This document shows, piece by piece, positions 23,086 through 28,850 of a DNA stretch of 47,533 nt. The stretch is from a virus, in IMG/VR virus record IMGVR_UViG_3300027963_004927, positions 1-47,533 of that record, one strand, 5' to 3'. The position numbers were made by a program, and so were the translations under genes. Under the pieces are notes generated by a model. That model was not told the origin of the DNA. It ran no database searches and worked only from the letters and a program-made list of their open reading frames with translations. Positions within the stretch are counted from its first letter, which is position 1. Every line of letters starts with the position of its first letter.

Positions 23086-23108
23086 AAGAAGCCTCACCCG
23101 AGCTTCTT
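23086..23108 (-). terminator. Weak terminator hairpin before lysis promoter
   Basis: AAGAAGC / GCTTCTT stem of 7 bp with a 9-nt loop, followed on the minus strand by TGTTG. The T-run is poor. It lies just after the stop of the 42-codon ORF and just before the lysis promoter. Confidence 0.4.
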
Positions 23109-23222
23109 GCAAACACGCCGCTTCCTTTCAGAAACGGCAAACAATTCTGCTGCTGATTTGTATGCCGGTTGCAGCCCCGACTGGGGTGTAGCCTTTGATT
23201 TGAAATCATCCACTAAACGCAT
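23094..23222 (-). CDS. Possible 42-aa microprotein
   Basis: An open frame of 42 codons, MRLVDDFKSKATPQSGLQPA, then YKSAAELFAVSERKRRVCKK-LG, with sensible amino acid use, in an otherwise gene-free gap of 420 bp. There is no clear Shine-Dalgarno, so expression is doubtful. It ends in the hairpin 23086-23108. No known family. Confidence 0.35.
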   Translation of the reverse strand: MRLVDDFKSKATPQSGLQPAYKSAAELFAVSERKRRVCKKLG

Positions 23223-23369
23223 TGTTAGCCAGATTGTTGTTGCTACACTCAATTTTACTTAGCAAGTGATGCCGATTTGAGTTTTAGATACATCAATTTG
23301 GCTGGTTTTTGACCATTAACTCAGTAGTTAACTCTCTAGCTGTTATTGTAACAGCACGGAAGATATTTG
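23223..23369. other. Gap without recognised gene
   Basis: Between the 42-codon ORF and the 148-aa gene. It holds a perfect 7-bp hairpin (GCTGTTA-TTG-TAACAGC, 23339-23355) 15 nt after the stop of the 148-aa gene, without a T-run, and a GTTAACTACTGAGTTAA inverted element. No tRNA or known ncRNA was recognised. Confidence 0.5.
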
Positions 23370-23816
23370 TCAATCTGGTTTGGGGCGGCGGGCACTCAGC
23401 TGTGACCACATGTGTTGTTTTTCCAACAACTCGGCCTCCAGCTTTCGGTACTGGTCGCCCAATTCCTGCAGTTGATGCCATTCTGCTTCAAGTGTGCGAT
23501 TTGGCTGCAAAATGTTCAATCGTTCTTGAATACCCTGCAACACTGTCATGAGACTGACACCGTTGATTTCAATGTCGGCCTCCCGGCCCTGGAGGGTCAA
23601 GGTGCCGGCTTTTACACTACTGAAGGTGGGATGCACGGTGTAGCTACCGGTACCAAGGGTATAGTTACCAGTAGCAGACAAACTAGTACTGACCGCAGAG
23701 TTGGCATAGACTGCCCCCACTGCTGGATGCCCAGAGCCTTGAGGCCAACTGGGACTCAAGGACTGACCAAGTGACTCGTAGTAGTCAGAGACAGATGGTA
23801 TCGTGGTCGAGCTCAT
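23370..23816 (-). CDS. Conserved phage protein with coiled-coil end (148 aa)
   Basis: The middle, TLTLQGREADIEINGVSLMT, followed by LQGIQERLNILQPNRTLEAE and QLQELGDQYRKLEAELLEKQ, is a block found in many T4-type cyanophages and pelagiphages. The first 70 residues are Ser/Thr/Gly-rich. Role unknown; perhaps a virion protein. Its ATG overlaps the stop of the 64-aa gene (ATGA). Confidence 0.75.
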   Translation of the reverse strand: MSSTTIPSVSDYYESLGQSLSPSWPQGSGHPAVGAVYANSAVSTSLSATGNYTLGTGSYTVHPTFSSVKAGTLTLQGREADIEINGVSLMTVLQGIQERLNILQPNRTLEAEWHQLQELGDQYRKLEAELLEKQHMWSQLSARRPKPD

Positions 23817-24007
23817 TCAGCCTTGACAGCAGCTAAAGCTTCTTTCTCGGCTGTGATTTCCTTGCGGCGCTCTTTGATGCCTTTGCTCATTTCCTGCAGA
23901 GCTTTGCGGGCACGGGCAGCAGCGGCTTTGACACCTTTGGTAGTGAATTTTTCGTTTGCAGCGATGTAGGCTTCGTAGGCAGCCACAATGGTTTCGTGTT
24001 GTGTCAT
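23813..24007 (-). CDS. Basic helical protein, histone-like (64 aa)
   Basis: MTQHETIVAAYEAYIAANEK, then GVKAAAARARKALQEMSKGI and KERRKEI: a lysine/alanine/arginine-rich helical protein resembling small histone-like or nucleoid-binding phage proteins conserved in T4-type phages. DNA binding is plausible from charge, not shown. ATGA overlaps with both neighbours. Confidence 0.65.
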   Translation of the reverse strand: MTQHETIVAAYEAYIAANEKFTTKGVKAAAARARKALQEMSKGIKERRKEITAEKEALAAVKAE

Positions 24008-24246
24008 GGGTTTTCCTTTTTTACTATTAAAACTTCCACACCCTGTGCCACGGCTGACTTCAAATCATTGTCATAGGTGTCGGGGTTCCGCACAAGATGT
24101 TGAACCTGGCGATTCCCAAAAAATGATTCCATGGCTTGATCTTGATGCAGTGGTGATTCCAGCTCGCTGGTGCCGGCTGCAATCAAGGCCTCGTGATAGT
24201 CGTAAATTAGCAAATCTCGACCAGGTGTGATACGATATGTCAGCAT
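24004..24246 (-). CDS. Operon-head protein with leaderless start (80 aa)
   Basis: MLTYRITPGRDLLIYDYHEA, then FFGNRQVQHLVRNPDTYDND and AQGVEVLIVKK. Unknown function. It heads a three-gene operon (80, 64 and 148 aa) joined by ATGA overlaps. The ATG lies 8 nt behind a TATAAT box, so the mRNA should start within about two bases of it; no ribosome site fits in the space. Confidence 0.65.
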   Translation of the reverse strand: MLTYRITPGRDLLIYDYHEALIAAGTSELESPLHQDQAMESFFGNRQVQHLVRNPDTYDNDLKSAVAQGVEVLIVKKENP

Positions 24247-24254
24247 GTAAATTA

Positions 24255-24282
24255 ATTATACTGCAACAAATCATGAAGTCAA
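24255..24282 (-). promoter_or_regulatory. Sigma70-like promoter, leaderless
   Basis: Minus strand TTGACT (24282-24277), 16-nt spacer, TATAAT (24260-24255), then TAATTTAC and ATG at 24246. Confidence 0.7.
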
Positions 24283-24302
24283 ATTAGCATTGGCCAAAAT
24301 GA

Positions 24303-24536
24303 CTAGATATGGCGACGCAGCCAAGTGTCCCAGATCACAACATCATCCCAGCCATGTGTCCAGGTCACTGTAAAAAGGTTCAGGGTATTTTGATCCATGA
24401 TCTGCAGTCGGTGATCTTCGATTCGTGCGTGTGCATTGCGATTGGCTGCTAACCATTCACCAAATTGAACACGAATTTGTGGCACCCGGGATATGACCAA
24501 GAATAACGGTTCCCCGGAGCGGACGGCGTTGGACAT
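24303..24536 (-). CDS. Diverged FxLKW-like protein (77 aa)
   Basis: MSNAVRSGEPLFLVISRVPQ, helix VQFGEWLAANRN, then HRLQIMDQNTLNLFTVTW matches the plan strand / Trp-containing helix / hairpin with F-x-V-T-W, followed here by an extra 19 residues (THGWDDVVIWDTWLRRHI). Probably an outlying paralog of the 20.3-21.6 kb array; the extra tail may be a readthrough extension. No ribosome site is evident. Confidence 0.5.
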   Translation of the reverse strand: MSNAVRSGEPLFLVISRVPQIRVQFGEWLAANRNAHARIEDHRLQIMDQNTLNLFTVTWTHGWDDVVIWDTWLRRHI

Positions 24537-24563
24537 GTATTAGTTATGCCAAAACGTCAGGCC

Positions 24564-24588
24564 AAAAAAAAGTGGCCCGAGGGCCACT
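24564..24588 (-). terminator. Rho-independent terminator
   Basis: Minus strand AGTGGCCC-TC-GGGCCACT followed by eight T, 23 nt after the stop of the 111-aa gene. A strong intrinsic terminator. Confidence 0.85.
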
Positions 24589-24610
24589 GTTGCTGTTGCC
24601 AAGTCAAGTG

Positions 24611-24946
24611 TTAGACTTCGACCTTGGACCAGTTGCGCTCTTCGGTAGCTGCAATTTTTGAACCTGCCACCTTGACTTCACCGCGCTTGGCAATGCGAGT
24701 CTTTTCGGCCAGTTTATTGGCCACAGCATAGCCAGCATCACCTGAAGTCATGCCCAAGCTCTGCAGGTGCTTGAGTGCCTCCAGCTTGGTCATGGCCTGG
24801 GGCAGTTCCACCAAGTTGATGTCGGTACAGCCGGCCTTGTTCAAGATCTTGATACGTGCTACCAAGTCATTGGCAAAGCGAGCTTTCACAGTACCATCTG
24901 CGTTTTTAGCGGTACCAGCCACGGTGAACATTTTTTCGGTTGTCAT
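24611..24946 (-). CDS. Conserved early phage protein (111 aa)
   Basis: MFTVAGTAKNADGTVKARFA, then NDLVARIKILNKAGCTDINL and LPQAMTKLEALKHLQ. I recognise this as a protein common in T4-type cyanophages; function unknown. The start at 24946 has AAAGG about 8 nt upstream. It is transcribed from 25019-25047 and ends at a strong terminator, so it is a single-gene unit, which suggests abundant early expression. Confidence 0.75.
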   Translation of the reverse strand: MTTEKMFTVAGTAKNADGTVKARFANDLVARIKILNKAGCTDINLVELPQAMTKLEALKHLQSLGMTSGDAGYAVANKLAEKTRIAKRGEVKVAGSKIAATEERNWSKVEV

Positions 24947-25018
24947 ATAAAGTTGCCTTTCAAAGTTGCCTATTAAAGTTAAGTTAAAAACACATGCTGC
25001 AATTTGCAACATATCTAC

Positions 25019-25047
25019 AGTTTAGTAGAAATTGGGTTTGGTGTCAA
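25019..25047 (-). promoter_or_regulatory. Sigma70-like promoter inside an inverted repeat
   Basis: Minus strand TTGACA (25047-25042), 17-nt spacer, TAAACT (25024-25019). An exact 12-bp inverted repeat AGTAGAAATTGG / CCAATTTCTACT spans the -35 and spacer and could be an operator. The mRNA leader is about 65 nt. Confidence 0.7.
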
Positions 25048-25059
25048 CCAATTTCTACT
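25025..25059. repeat. 12-bp inverted repeat over a promoter
   Basis: AGTAGAAATTGG, about 12-nt centre with the -35 box, CCAATTTCTACT. The left arm alone recurs at the promoter 25570-25598. Confidence 0.7.
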
Positions 25060-25149
25060 CAACGAGATTCTGGGATTTGTCCATTTCGGCTGAGATTTTG
25101 GCTCTGGGTCTTGATGGCCTCAATGCCCGAATCTGCAATTTGTGCAATT
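25043..25149. repeat. 107-bp exact direct repeat, copy 1
   Basis: Identical over 107 bp to 25594-25700. It contains the last 30 codons of the 50-aa protein gene and the -35 region of the downstream promoter. Here it lies at the 3' end of the 138-aa gene, which runs into it in another reading frame. Confidence 0.9.
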
Positions 25150-25536
25150 TGACTCTTCTTCTGCGTACTCAGGGCTGGTATCGATATTGATCGTACCTAT
25201 GCTAATGACACCACCTGAACTAAACGTAGTAAAGTCCCGCACAAACTCTACAACACATCCGCCTGCCACTGAGTTGCTTGGGTCTGTGAAGTCAATGTCC
25301 TCTACAGCCACGCAACCAATAAGACCTGCGTCTACATCATAGCTTTTACCTGTTTCATCAAAGTAATTGCCATCACCGTACATGGTGGTGTAAGTGGCAA
25401 AGCGAGTGCCATCCTTGAGATTAAACTCACCATCTAGCACACTATTTCCGTTGATGGTCAAAGCGCAAAATTCTTCCCAACGATCGTGTAGCACATAGCA
25501 CAGATCACCCACATAATACTTGCCAGCTTTCATCAT
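25120..25536 (-). CDS. Conserved phage protein with replaced C-terminus (138 aa)
   Basis: MMKAGKYYVGDLCYVLHDRW begins a small beta-rich protein of a kind common in large phages (MKAGKYYVGDPCYV start); further blocks are TRFATYTTMYGDGNYFDETG and GLIGCVAVEDIDF. Function unknown. The last nine residues, NCTNCRFGH, are encoded inside repeat copy 1 in a frame different from the one used in copy 2, so the original end of the protein has been lost. GGAG precedes the ATG. Confidence 0.75.
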   Translation of the reverse strand: MMKAGKYYVGDLCYVLHDRWEEFCALTINGNSVLDGEFNLKDGTRFATYTTMYGDGNYFDETGKSYDVDAGLIGCVAVEDIDFTDPSNSVAGGCVVEFVRDFTTFSSGGVISIGTINIDTSPEYAEEESNCTNCRFGH

Positions 25537-25569
25537 ATCAAACTCCGCTAATTAACTCACTATACATAT

Positions 25570-25598
25570 ATTATACCAGAAATGCCGTTTTTAGTCAA
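25570..25598 (-). promoter_or_regulatory. Sigma70-like promoter
   Basis: Minus strand TTGACT (25598-25593), 17-nt spacer, TATAAT (25575-25570), about 27 nt before the mRNA's ATG at 25536. Confidence 0.85.
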
Positions 25599-25700
25599 CC
25601 AATTTCTACTCAACGAGATTCTGGGATTTGTCCATTTCGGCTGAGATTTTGGCTCTGGGTCTTGATGGCCTCAATGCCCGAATCTGCAATTTGTGCAATT
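25594..25700. repeat. 107-bp exact direct repeat, copy 2
   Basis: The copy that encodes the true C-terminal part of the 50-aa protein (from AQIADSGIEAIKTQ to the stop) and continues into the -35 of the next promoter. Likely the original copy. Confidence 0.9.
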
Positions 25701-25762
25701 CCAGACAGGCCCACTGTGGCTACCACAATGCCCATAACAAAAGCCGCTACAAGTTTGATCAT
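25610..25762 (-). CDS. Small exported or membrane protein (50 aa)
   Basis: MIKLVAAFVMGIVVATVGLS followed by GIAQIADSGIEAIKTQSQ: one hydrophobic N-terminal helix, then a short amphipathic tail. Related peptides are common in T4-type cyanophages. It may be inserted in the inner membrane; function unknown. AGGAG lies 8 nt before the ATG. Its last 30 codons are duplicated at 25059-25149. Confidence 0.7.
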   Translation of the reverse strand: MIKLVAAFVMGIVVATVGLSGIAQIADSGIEAIKTQSQNLSRNGQIPESR

Positions 25763-25782
25763 GATATACTCCTGGTTAAAAA

Positions 25783-26208
25783 TTATTTCACAAGTGCGTA
25801 AGGTTGGTTCCAACGACCAATGTTGACATCCACATACCAGCCCACATCAAAGTAATCGGTTTGAATGTCACTACGGTCATGATTGCCTGCGTTCATGGCT
25901 GTCATGATTTCTGTCAAGAATGCCCGGGCTTGACCTGAGAAGTGTTCGTGAAACCAGTAAGGGTTCACATCCACTGAACGATTTCGGCGGATGTAGTCGA
26001 TTTGGTCCTGGGACATTTTTCGACCATGTGCGACCCGGCTGTCAGTTTCGATGAAGTTTTCAACAAAGTCAATCTCGCCTTGACGAATGTTGAGCACCAG
26101 GGTCATGTGATTTCGAACTGCCAGCGTGGCCTTGATGTTGTATTTTTTTAGAATACTCTTGACCACTGGGGCAATCTTTGCCTTCTTTTCCTGACTCATG
26201 TACGCCAT
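25783..26208 (-). CDS. Conserved phage protein, LPD29-like (141 aa)
   Basis: MAYMSQEKKAKIAPVVKSIL, KKYNIKATLAVRNHMTLVLN, VNPYWFHEHFSGQARAFLTE and DYFDVGWYVDVNIGRWNQPY. The same protein is found in many unrelated phages and in some bacteria, and resembles the LPD29 domain of antirestriction-type and mobile-element proteins. The role is not established. AAGGAG precedes the ATG; promoter 26240-26269. Confidence 0.75.
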   Translation of the reverse strand: MAYMSQEKKAKIAPVVKSILKKYNIKATLAVRNHMTLVLNIRQGEIDFVENFIETDSRVAHGRKMSQDQIDYIRRNRSVDVNPYWFHEHFSGQARAFLTEIMTAMNAGNHDRSDIQTDYFDVGWYVDVNIGRWNQPYALVK

Positions 26209-26230
26209 TTAACTACTCCTTTTTGTTCGC

Positions 26231-26242
26231 AATACTAGTATT
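26231..26242. promoter_or_regulatory. 12-bp palindrome at early promoter
   Basis: AATACTAGTATT, a perfect palindrome overlapping the -10 and transcription start. The same word recurs at 26569-26580 and 27313-27324, and with one change at 26919-26930. Confidence 0.6.
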
Positions 26243-26269
26243 ATAACCGAAACGACCAATTCGAGTCAA
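26240..26269 (-). promoter_or_regulatory. Early cassette promoter 1
   Basis: Minus strand TTGACT, 18-nt spacer, TATAAT, 5 nt after the TAA of the 90-aa gene (TAAAACGGTTGAC junction). First of five closely related copies. Confidence 0.85.
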
Positions 26270-26274
26270 CCGTT

Positions 26275-26547
26275 TTACACCAGATCGACCTGAATATGTT
26301 TACCACGGATAGTAGTACCAAGACCTGTTGGGATTTCTTTGCAATGTGCTTTAGCCAAGAGCCGACTGGCAGCTAGCATTTCCATTGCTTCCCAGCACAG
26401 GCTGCGGGCATTGACTGTGGCAAACATTTCGGTCATTTGCTGAATAGTCATGTACATGCCAATGTCATTTTCGGACCCGCCGCCCCTAAAAATCACACGG
26501 AATTTTTGAGAATTTTTCAAGCCTTCGATGACAGTCTTTTTACGCAT
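26275..26547 (-). CDS. Small early protein (90 aa)
   Basis: MRKKTVIEGLKNSQKFRVIF, a strand R-G-G-G-S, then MTIQQMTEMFATVNARSLCW and LGTTIRGKHIQVDLV. Not recognised. AAGGGAG lies 8 nt before the ATG. It forms its own cassette between two promoters. Confidence 0.65.
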   Translation of the reverse strand: MRKKTVIEGLKNSQKFRVIFRGGGSENDIGMYMTIQQMTEMFATVNARSLCWEAMEMLAASRLLAKAHCKEIPTGLGTTIRGKHIQVDLV

Positions 26548-26577
26548 TTGGAACTCCCTTTTGTTCGCAATACTAGT

Positions 26578-26607
26578 ATTATAACCGAATTTGTGTTTTT
26601 TGGTCAA
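26578..26607 (-). promoter_or_regulatory. Early cassette promoter 2
   Basis: Minus strand TTGACC, 18-nt spacer, TATAAT, 5 nt after the TAA of the 94-aa gene. Shares the AATACTAGTATT palindrome and the GCGAACAAAA leader with promoter 1. Confidence 0.85.
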
Positions 26608-26612
26608 CCGTT

Positions 26613-26897
26613 TTATGCGGCTTCCAACATGTTGGCTGGCACGTTATACATGCCAGCATTGGTGCGAACCAAGACAAATTTCTGTTTGACTTTGTTCACA
26701 ACACCAGTGTAGGTAACACCGTCACGGTTGCTGGTAAACTTGACAGAGTCGCCAACATGCAGACTACGGGTCTGTCGTTTGGTAATTTGAGCACGAGCAA
26801 ATTTGACGGCATCAATGATACTGGACAATTCAGTGTTGGTCAGATTACCAAACATGATAGCAGAATTGATTTGCTGAATAGTGCTGAGCTGTTCCAT
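26613..26897 (-). CDS. Small early protein, SH3/KOW-like end (94 aa)
   Basis: MEQLSTIQQINSAIMFGNLT, then ARAQITKRQTRSLHVGDSVK, FTSNRDGVTYTGVVNKVKQK and NVPANMLEAA. The last 50 residues look like a small beta-barrel (KOW or SH3-like), which often binds RNA or ribosomal parts. Similar proteins occur in cyanophages. No proven function. Confidence 0.7.
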   Translation of the reverse strand: MEQLSTIQQINSAIMFGNLTNTELSSIIDAVKFARAQITKRQTRSLHVGDSVKFTSNRDGVTYTGVVNKVKQKFVLVRTNAGMYNVPANMLEAA

Positions 26898-26927
26898 TTC
26901 CCACTCCTTTTTGTTTACAATACTATT

Positions 26928-26957
26928 ATTATAACCGAAATCGCCAATTCGGGTCAA
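26928..26957 (-). promoter_or_regulatory. Early cassette promoter 3
   Basis: Minus strand TTGACC, 18-nt spacer, TATAAT; the palindrome is AATACTATTATT (one change). 5 nt after the TAA of the 109-aa gene. Confidence 0.85.
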
Positions 26958-26962
26958 CCAAT

Positions 26963-27292
26963 TTACACAAAAATTCGAAAATTAAGCCCTTGAGCTGTGC
27001 GGGTTTTTTGGTAATTTCTTTCCGCAACAATGGCATCAATTTCGCGAGCCATTTTGTGGTCACGCACCTCACCGTGCTCGACTTTGATCACAATAAATTT
27101 TTTGCGATACGTGGGCTCGGCACGAACATTGGTGTATGCCATTTCTACTAGATCCCGAAAAGTTTCAGCACGAGCACGTTGAGACGGTGTGTATGCCATG
27201 CGACATTCGTCACTGTAACGATTTGCATCACATGCAGCCGCCCAGGCAAAATAACCTGCACTTTTTGTTTTGAGCTCTTTTTCCTGTATCAT
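26963..27292 (-). CDS. Small early protein (109 aa)
   Basis: MIQEKELKTKSAGYFAWAAA, YTPSQRARAETFRDLVEMAY and KKFIVIKVEHGEVRDHKMAR. Not recognised; charged and helical with one beta strand. AAAAGG is about 7 nt before the ATG. Own cassette with promoter 27322-27351. Confidence 0.65.
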   Translation of the reverse strand: MIQEKELKTKSAGYFAWAAACDANRYSDECRMAYTPSQRARAETFRDLVEMAYTNVRAEPTYRKKFIVIKVEHGEVRDHKMAREIDAIVAERNYQKTRTAQGLNFRIFV

Positions 27293-27321
27293 GTCAAATC
27301 CTTTTTGTTTACAATACTAGT

Positions 27322-27351
27322 ATTATAACCGAAATCGTGTTTTTTGGTCAA
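27322..27351 (-). promoter_or_regulatory. Early cassette promoter 4
   Basis: Minus strand TTGACC, 18-nt spacer, TATAAT, with the AATACTAGTATT palindrome (27313-27324). 5 nt after the TAA of the GIY-YIG gene. Confidence 0.85.
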
Positions 27352-27356
27352 CCGTT

Positions 27357-27671
27357 TTAGTGCGAATTCAGCGCCGGAGAATAGGCACGAATCAGCTCGC
27401 GTTCGCGAGCATGCGCAGGTTTGCGTCCGCGCACAAATTCCAATACACCGTAGGTGTGTGATTCCACACCATGCTCGCGAATACTGTTGCACAAAGCCCA
27501 CACTTTGTTTTCGGTAAGTGCTCGGCGCACATGCTTCTGAATGCGAATTTTCAGTGCTCGGCGCACCTGCTGTCCGCATACAGTGATGCCAATGTACTGA
27601 TCACCGGTCACTGAGTTGGTGATGCAGTACACCGCATGTCGTGTGTCTTGTCGTCTTTTGCGTTTCATCAT
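27357..27671 (-). CDS. GIY-YIG endonuclease with leaderless start (104 aa)
   Basis: A 104-aa single-domain nuclease: RHAVYCITNSVTGDQYIGIT holds the GIY-YIG pair (VYC at 14-16, YIG at 26-28), the basic helix ALKIRIQKHVRRALTEN the catalytic arginine, and ARERELIRAY the metal-binding glutamate. Such free-standing enzymes in T4-type phages nick DNA and act as homing or segment-spreading nucleases. It is expressed from cassette promoter 5, but without the leader and ribosome site of the other cassettes; the ATG is at +1. Confidence 0.85.
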   Translation of the reverse strand: MMKRKRRQDTRHAVYCITNSVTGDQYIGITVCGQQVRRALKIRIQKHVRRALTENKVWALCNSIREHGVESHTYGVLEFVRGRKPAHARERELIRAYSPALNSH

Positions 27672-27677
27672 GTTAGT

Positions 27678-27707
27678 ATTATAACCGAAAACGCCAATTT
27701 TGGTCAA
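27678..27707 (-). promoter_or_regulatory. Early cassette promoter 5, leaderless
   Basis: Minus strand TTGACC (27707-27702), 18-nt spacer, TATAAT (27683-27678), ACTAAC, ATG. Same core as promoters 1-4 but joined directly to the GIY-YIG start codon; the palindrome and leader are missing. Confidence 0.8.
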
Positions 27708-27754
27708 GTGATTTGTTGTAATAAAACTGTCACAAAAGTGTAGCAAAAAGTCAC

Positions 27755-27780
27755 AAAAAAGCCCTGAAATTTCAGGGCTT
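27755..27780 (-). terminator. Rho-independent terminator
   Basis: Minus strand AAGCCCTGAAATTTCAGGGC followed by six T: 10-bp stem with essentially no loop beyond ATTT. It lies 25 nt after the stop of the HNH-like gene and separates it from the early cassettes. Confidence 0.85.
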
Positions 27781-27804
27781 GCAGTGTTGTTTTTGTGCAA
27801 CACG

Positions 27805-28344
27805 TTATTTCACGAAATACTCATAATGAGTGTCCAGATTCCAAGTGGTTGTGTCAACCTTGACGCCATCATGTGTTTCAAGCTCAATACCCAGATCTTG
27901 GTATCGTTGCCAAAACCAATAGATGTCCGGGGTAGTCGATCCCAATTTTGTAGAGTTCAGCTTTTTGTGCTTGGCAGCACTTAACTTGCAGGTGGGAATG
28001 TTGAGTGCTTCCGCCACAGTGAGTCGGCCAAACAACAACAAATCACGAGCCACTGAGGCCGGAATCACATGCTCGAACTCGGTCTTGGTTTTGTGAGCCA
28101 GGCCTTTTTCACAATAGTGGGCACCGATGTTTTCCTTGATTGCATAGTTGTGATATCTGCGCAACAACACATCAATCATGTCTCGGATAAGACGTGCAGT
28201 TTGGTCTTCCATCTTGAGCTGTTTATACATTTCCACATAACGCTCAATTTCACTTTGGCAAAATTGATATGTAGCATCATAGCTGGCACCGCCACGCTTG
28301 ACTGGTGTGGGTTTCTTTTGTGCATACCCACTCACACGTTCCAT
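27805..28344 (-). CDS. HNH-like endonuclease protein (179 aa)
   Basis: Residues around KTEFEHVIPASVARDLLLFG followed by ALNIPTCKLSAAKHKKLN form an H-x(n)-N/H pattern like HNH nucleases, with HYCEKG before it; the rest is helical. The end TTTWNLDTHYEYFVK is also seen in phage relatives. The start at 28344 lies after the previous stop; in-frame ATGs at 28434 and 28464 would overlap the T5orf172-like gene. Third gene of the ParB-like / T5orf172-like / HNH-like operon. Confidence 0.6.
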   Translation of the reverse strand: MERVSGYAQKKPTPVKRGGASYDATYQFCQSEIERYVEMYKQLKMEDQTARLIRDMIDVLLRRYHNYAIKENIGAHYCEKGLAHKTKTEFEHVIPASVARDLLLFGRLTVAEALNIPTCKLSAAKHKKLNSTKLGSTTPDIYWFWQRYQDLGIELETHDGVKVDTTTWNLDTHYEYFVK

Positions 28345-28351
28345 CAATGGT

Positions 28352-28849
28352 TTATGTGACTTCAAACAGATCTCCCAACAAAATTTGTTTTCCAGCTGAT
28401 TCAAGTCTGCGTGGTGAATTGCCAAACATTTCATTAACACGGCGGTTGAGATAAAAATCGGCATCTTGTTCTGCCGGAATTCCAAAAGGACATTGACCAC
28501 TTGAACTTGCAGTATAAGATTGCTTCATGACCACTGGTTTAACATCAAGTTTTTGATTGTGGATTTTTATAGCAATATACTTGCGCACAAGATTGACATC
28601 GACCTTGAACAATTCGGTACCATATCCTTGCAGAGTTTTACCCGAGCAGTAGGAAAAGTAATCTTTGATCATTTTTTCCAAGCAACTGATGTCATCGGGC
28701 CGACCAAAATACAAGTATTCAAGACCAAATTTGTTCCAGGTGTACCTTTGTCGAGCTCGCACTGCCGAGTACGGTGTTTTGGAGACTCCCACTTTCCACA
28801 CACCCGGGGTTCCTGACATGCAGGGATGAATATATAAAAAGTGACTCAT
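28352..28849 (-). CDS. T5orf172/GIY-YIG-like protein (165 aa)
   Basis: MSHFLYIHPCMSGTPGVWKV leads to VGVSKTPYSAVRARQRYTWN and EYLYFGRPDDISCLEKMIKD: the core of the T5orf172 branch of the GIY-YIG superfamily (Y-I, K-V-G-V-S, R-x-R-x-R, E-x-x-I). The C-terminal 70 residues are helical with a conserved-looking end (MFGNSPRRLESAGKQILLGD). It probably cuts or binds DNA. It begins 2 nt after the ParB-like stop. Confidence 0.7.
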   Translation of the reverse strand: MSHFLYIHPCMSGTPGVWKVGVSKTPYSAVRARQRYTWNKFGLEYLYFGRPDDISCLEKMIKDYFSYCSGKTLQGYGTELFKVDVNLVRKYIAIKIHNQKLDVKPVVMKQSYTASSSGQCPFGIPAEQDADFYLNRRVNEMFGNSPRRLESAGKQILLGDLFEVT

Positions 28850-28850
28850 G

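Noticed and set aside
22950-23369. tmRNA or tRNA in the 420-bp gap
   Set aside because: No acceptor stem/CCA, T-loop or tag-peptide pattern could be fitted on either strand.
24947-25012. Longer start of the 111-aa protein at 25012
   Set aside because: The added residues come from the mRNA leader; AAAGG and the conserved start point to 24946.
27672-27803. Longer GIY-YIG frame to 27803
   Set aside because: It would include the promoter and terminator region and would not be transcribed from the adjacent promoter.
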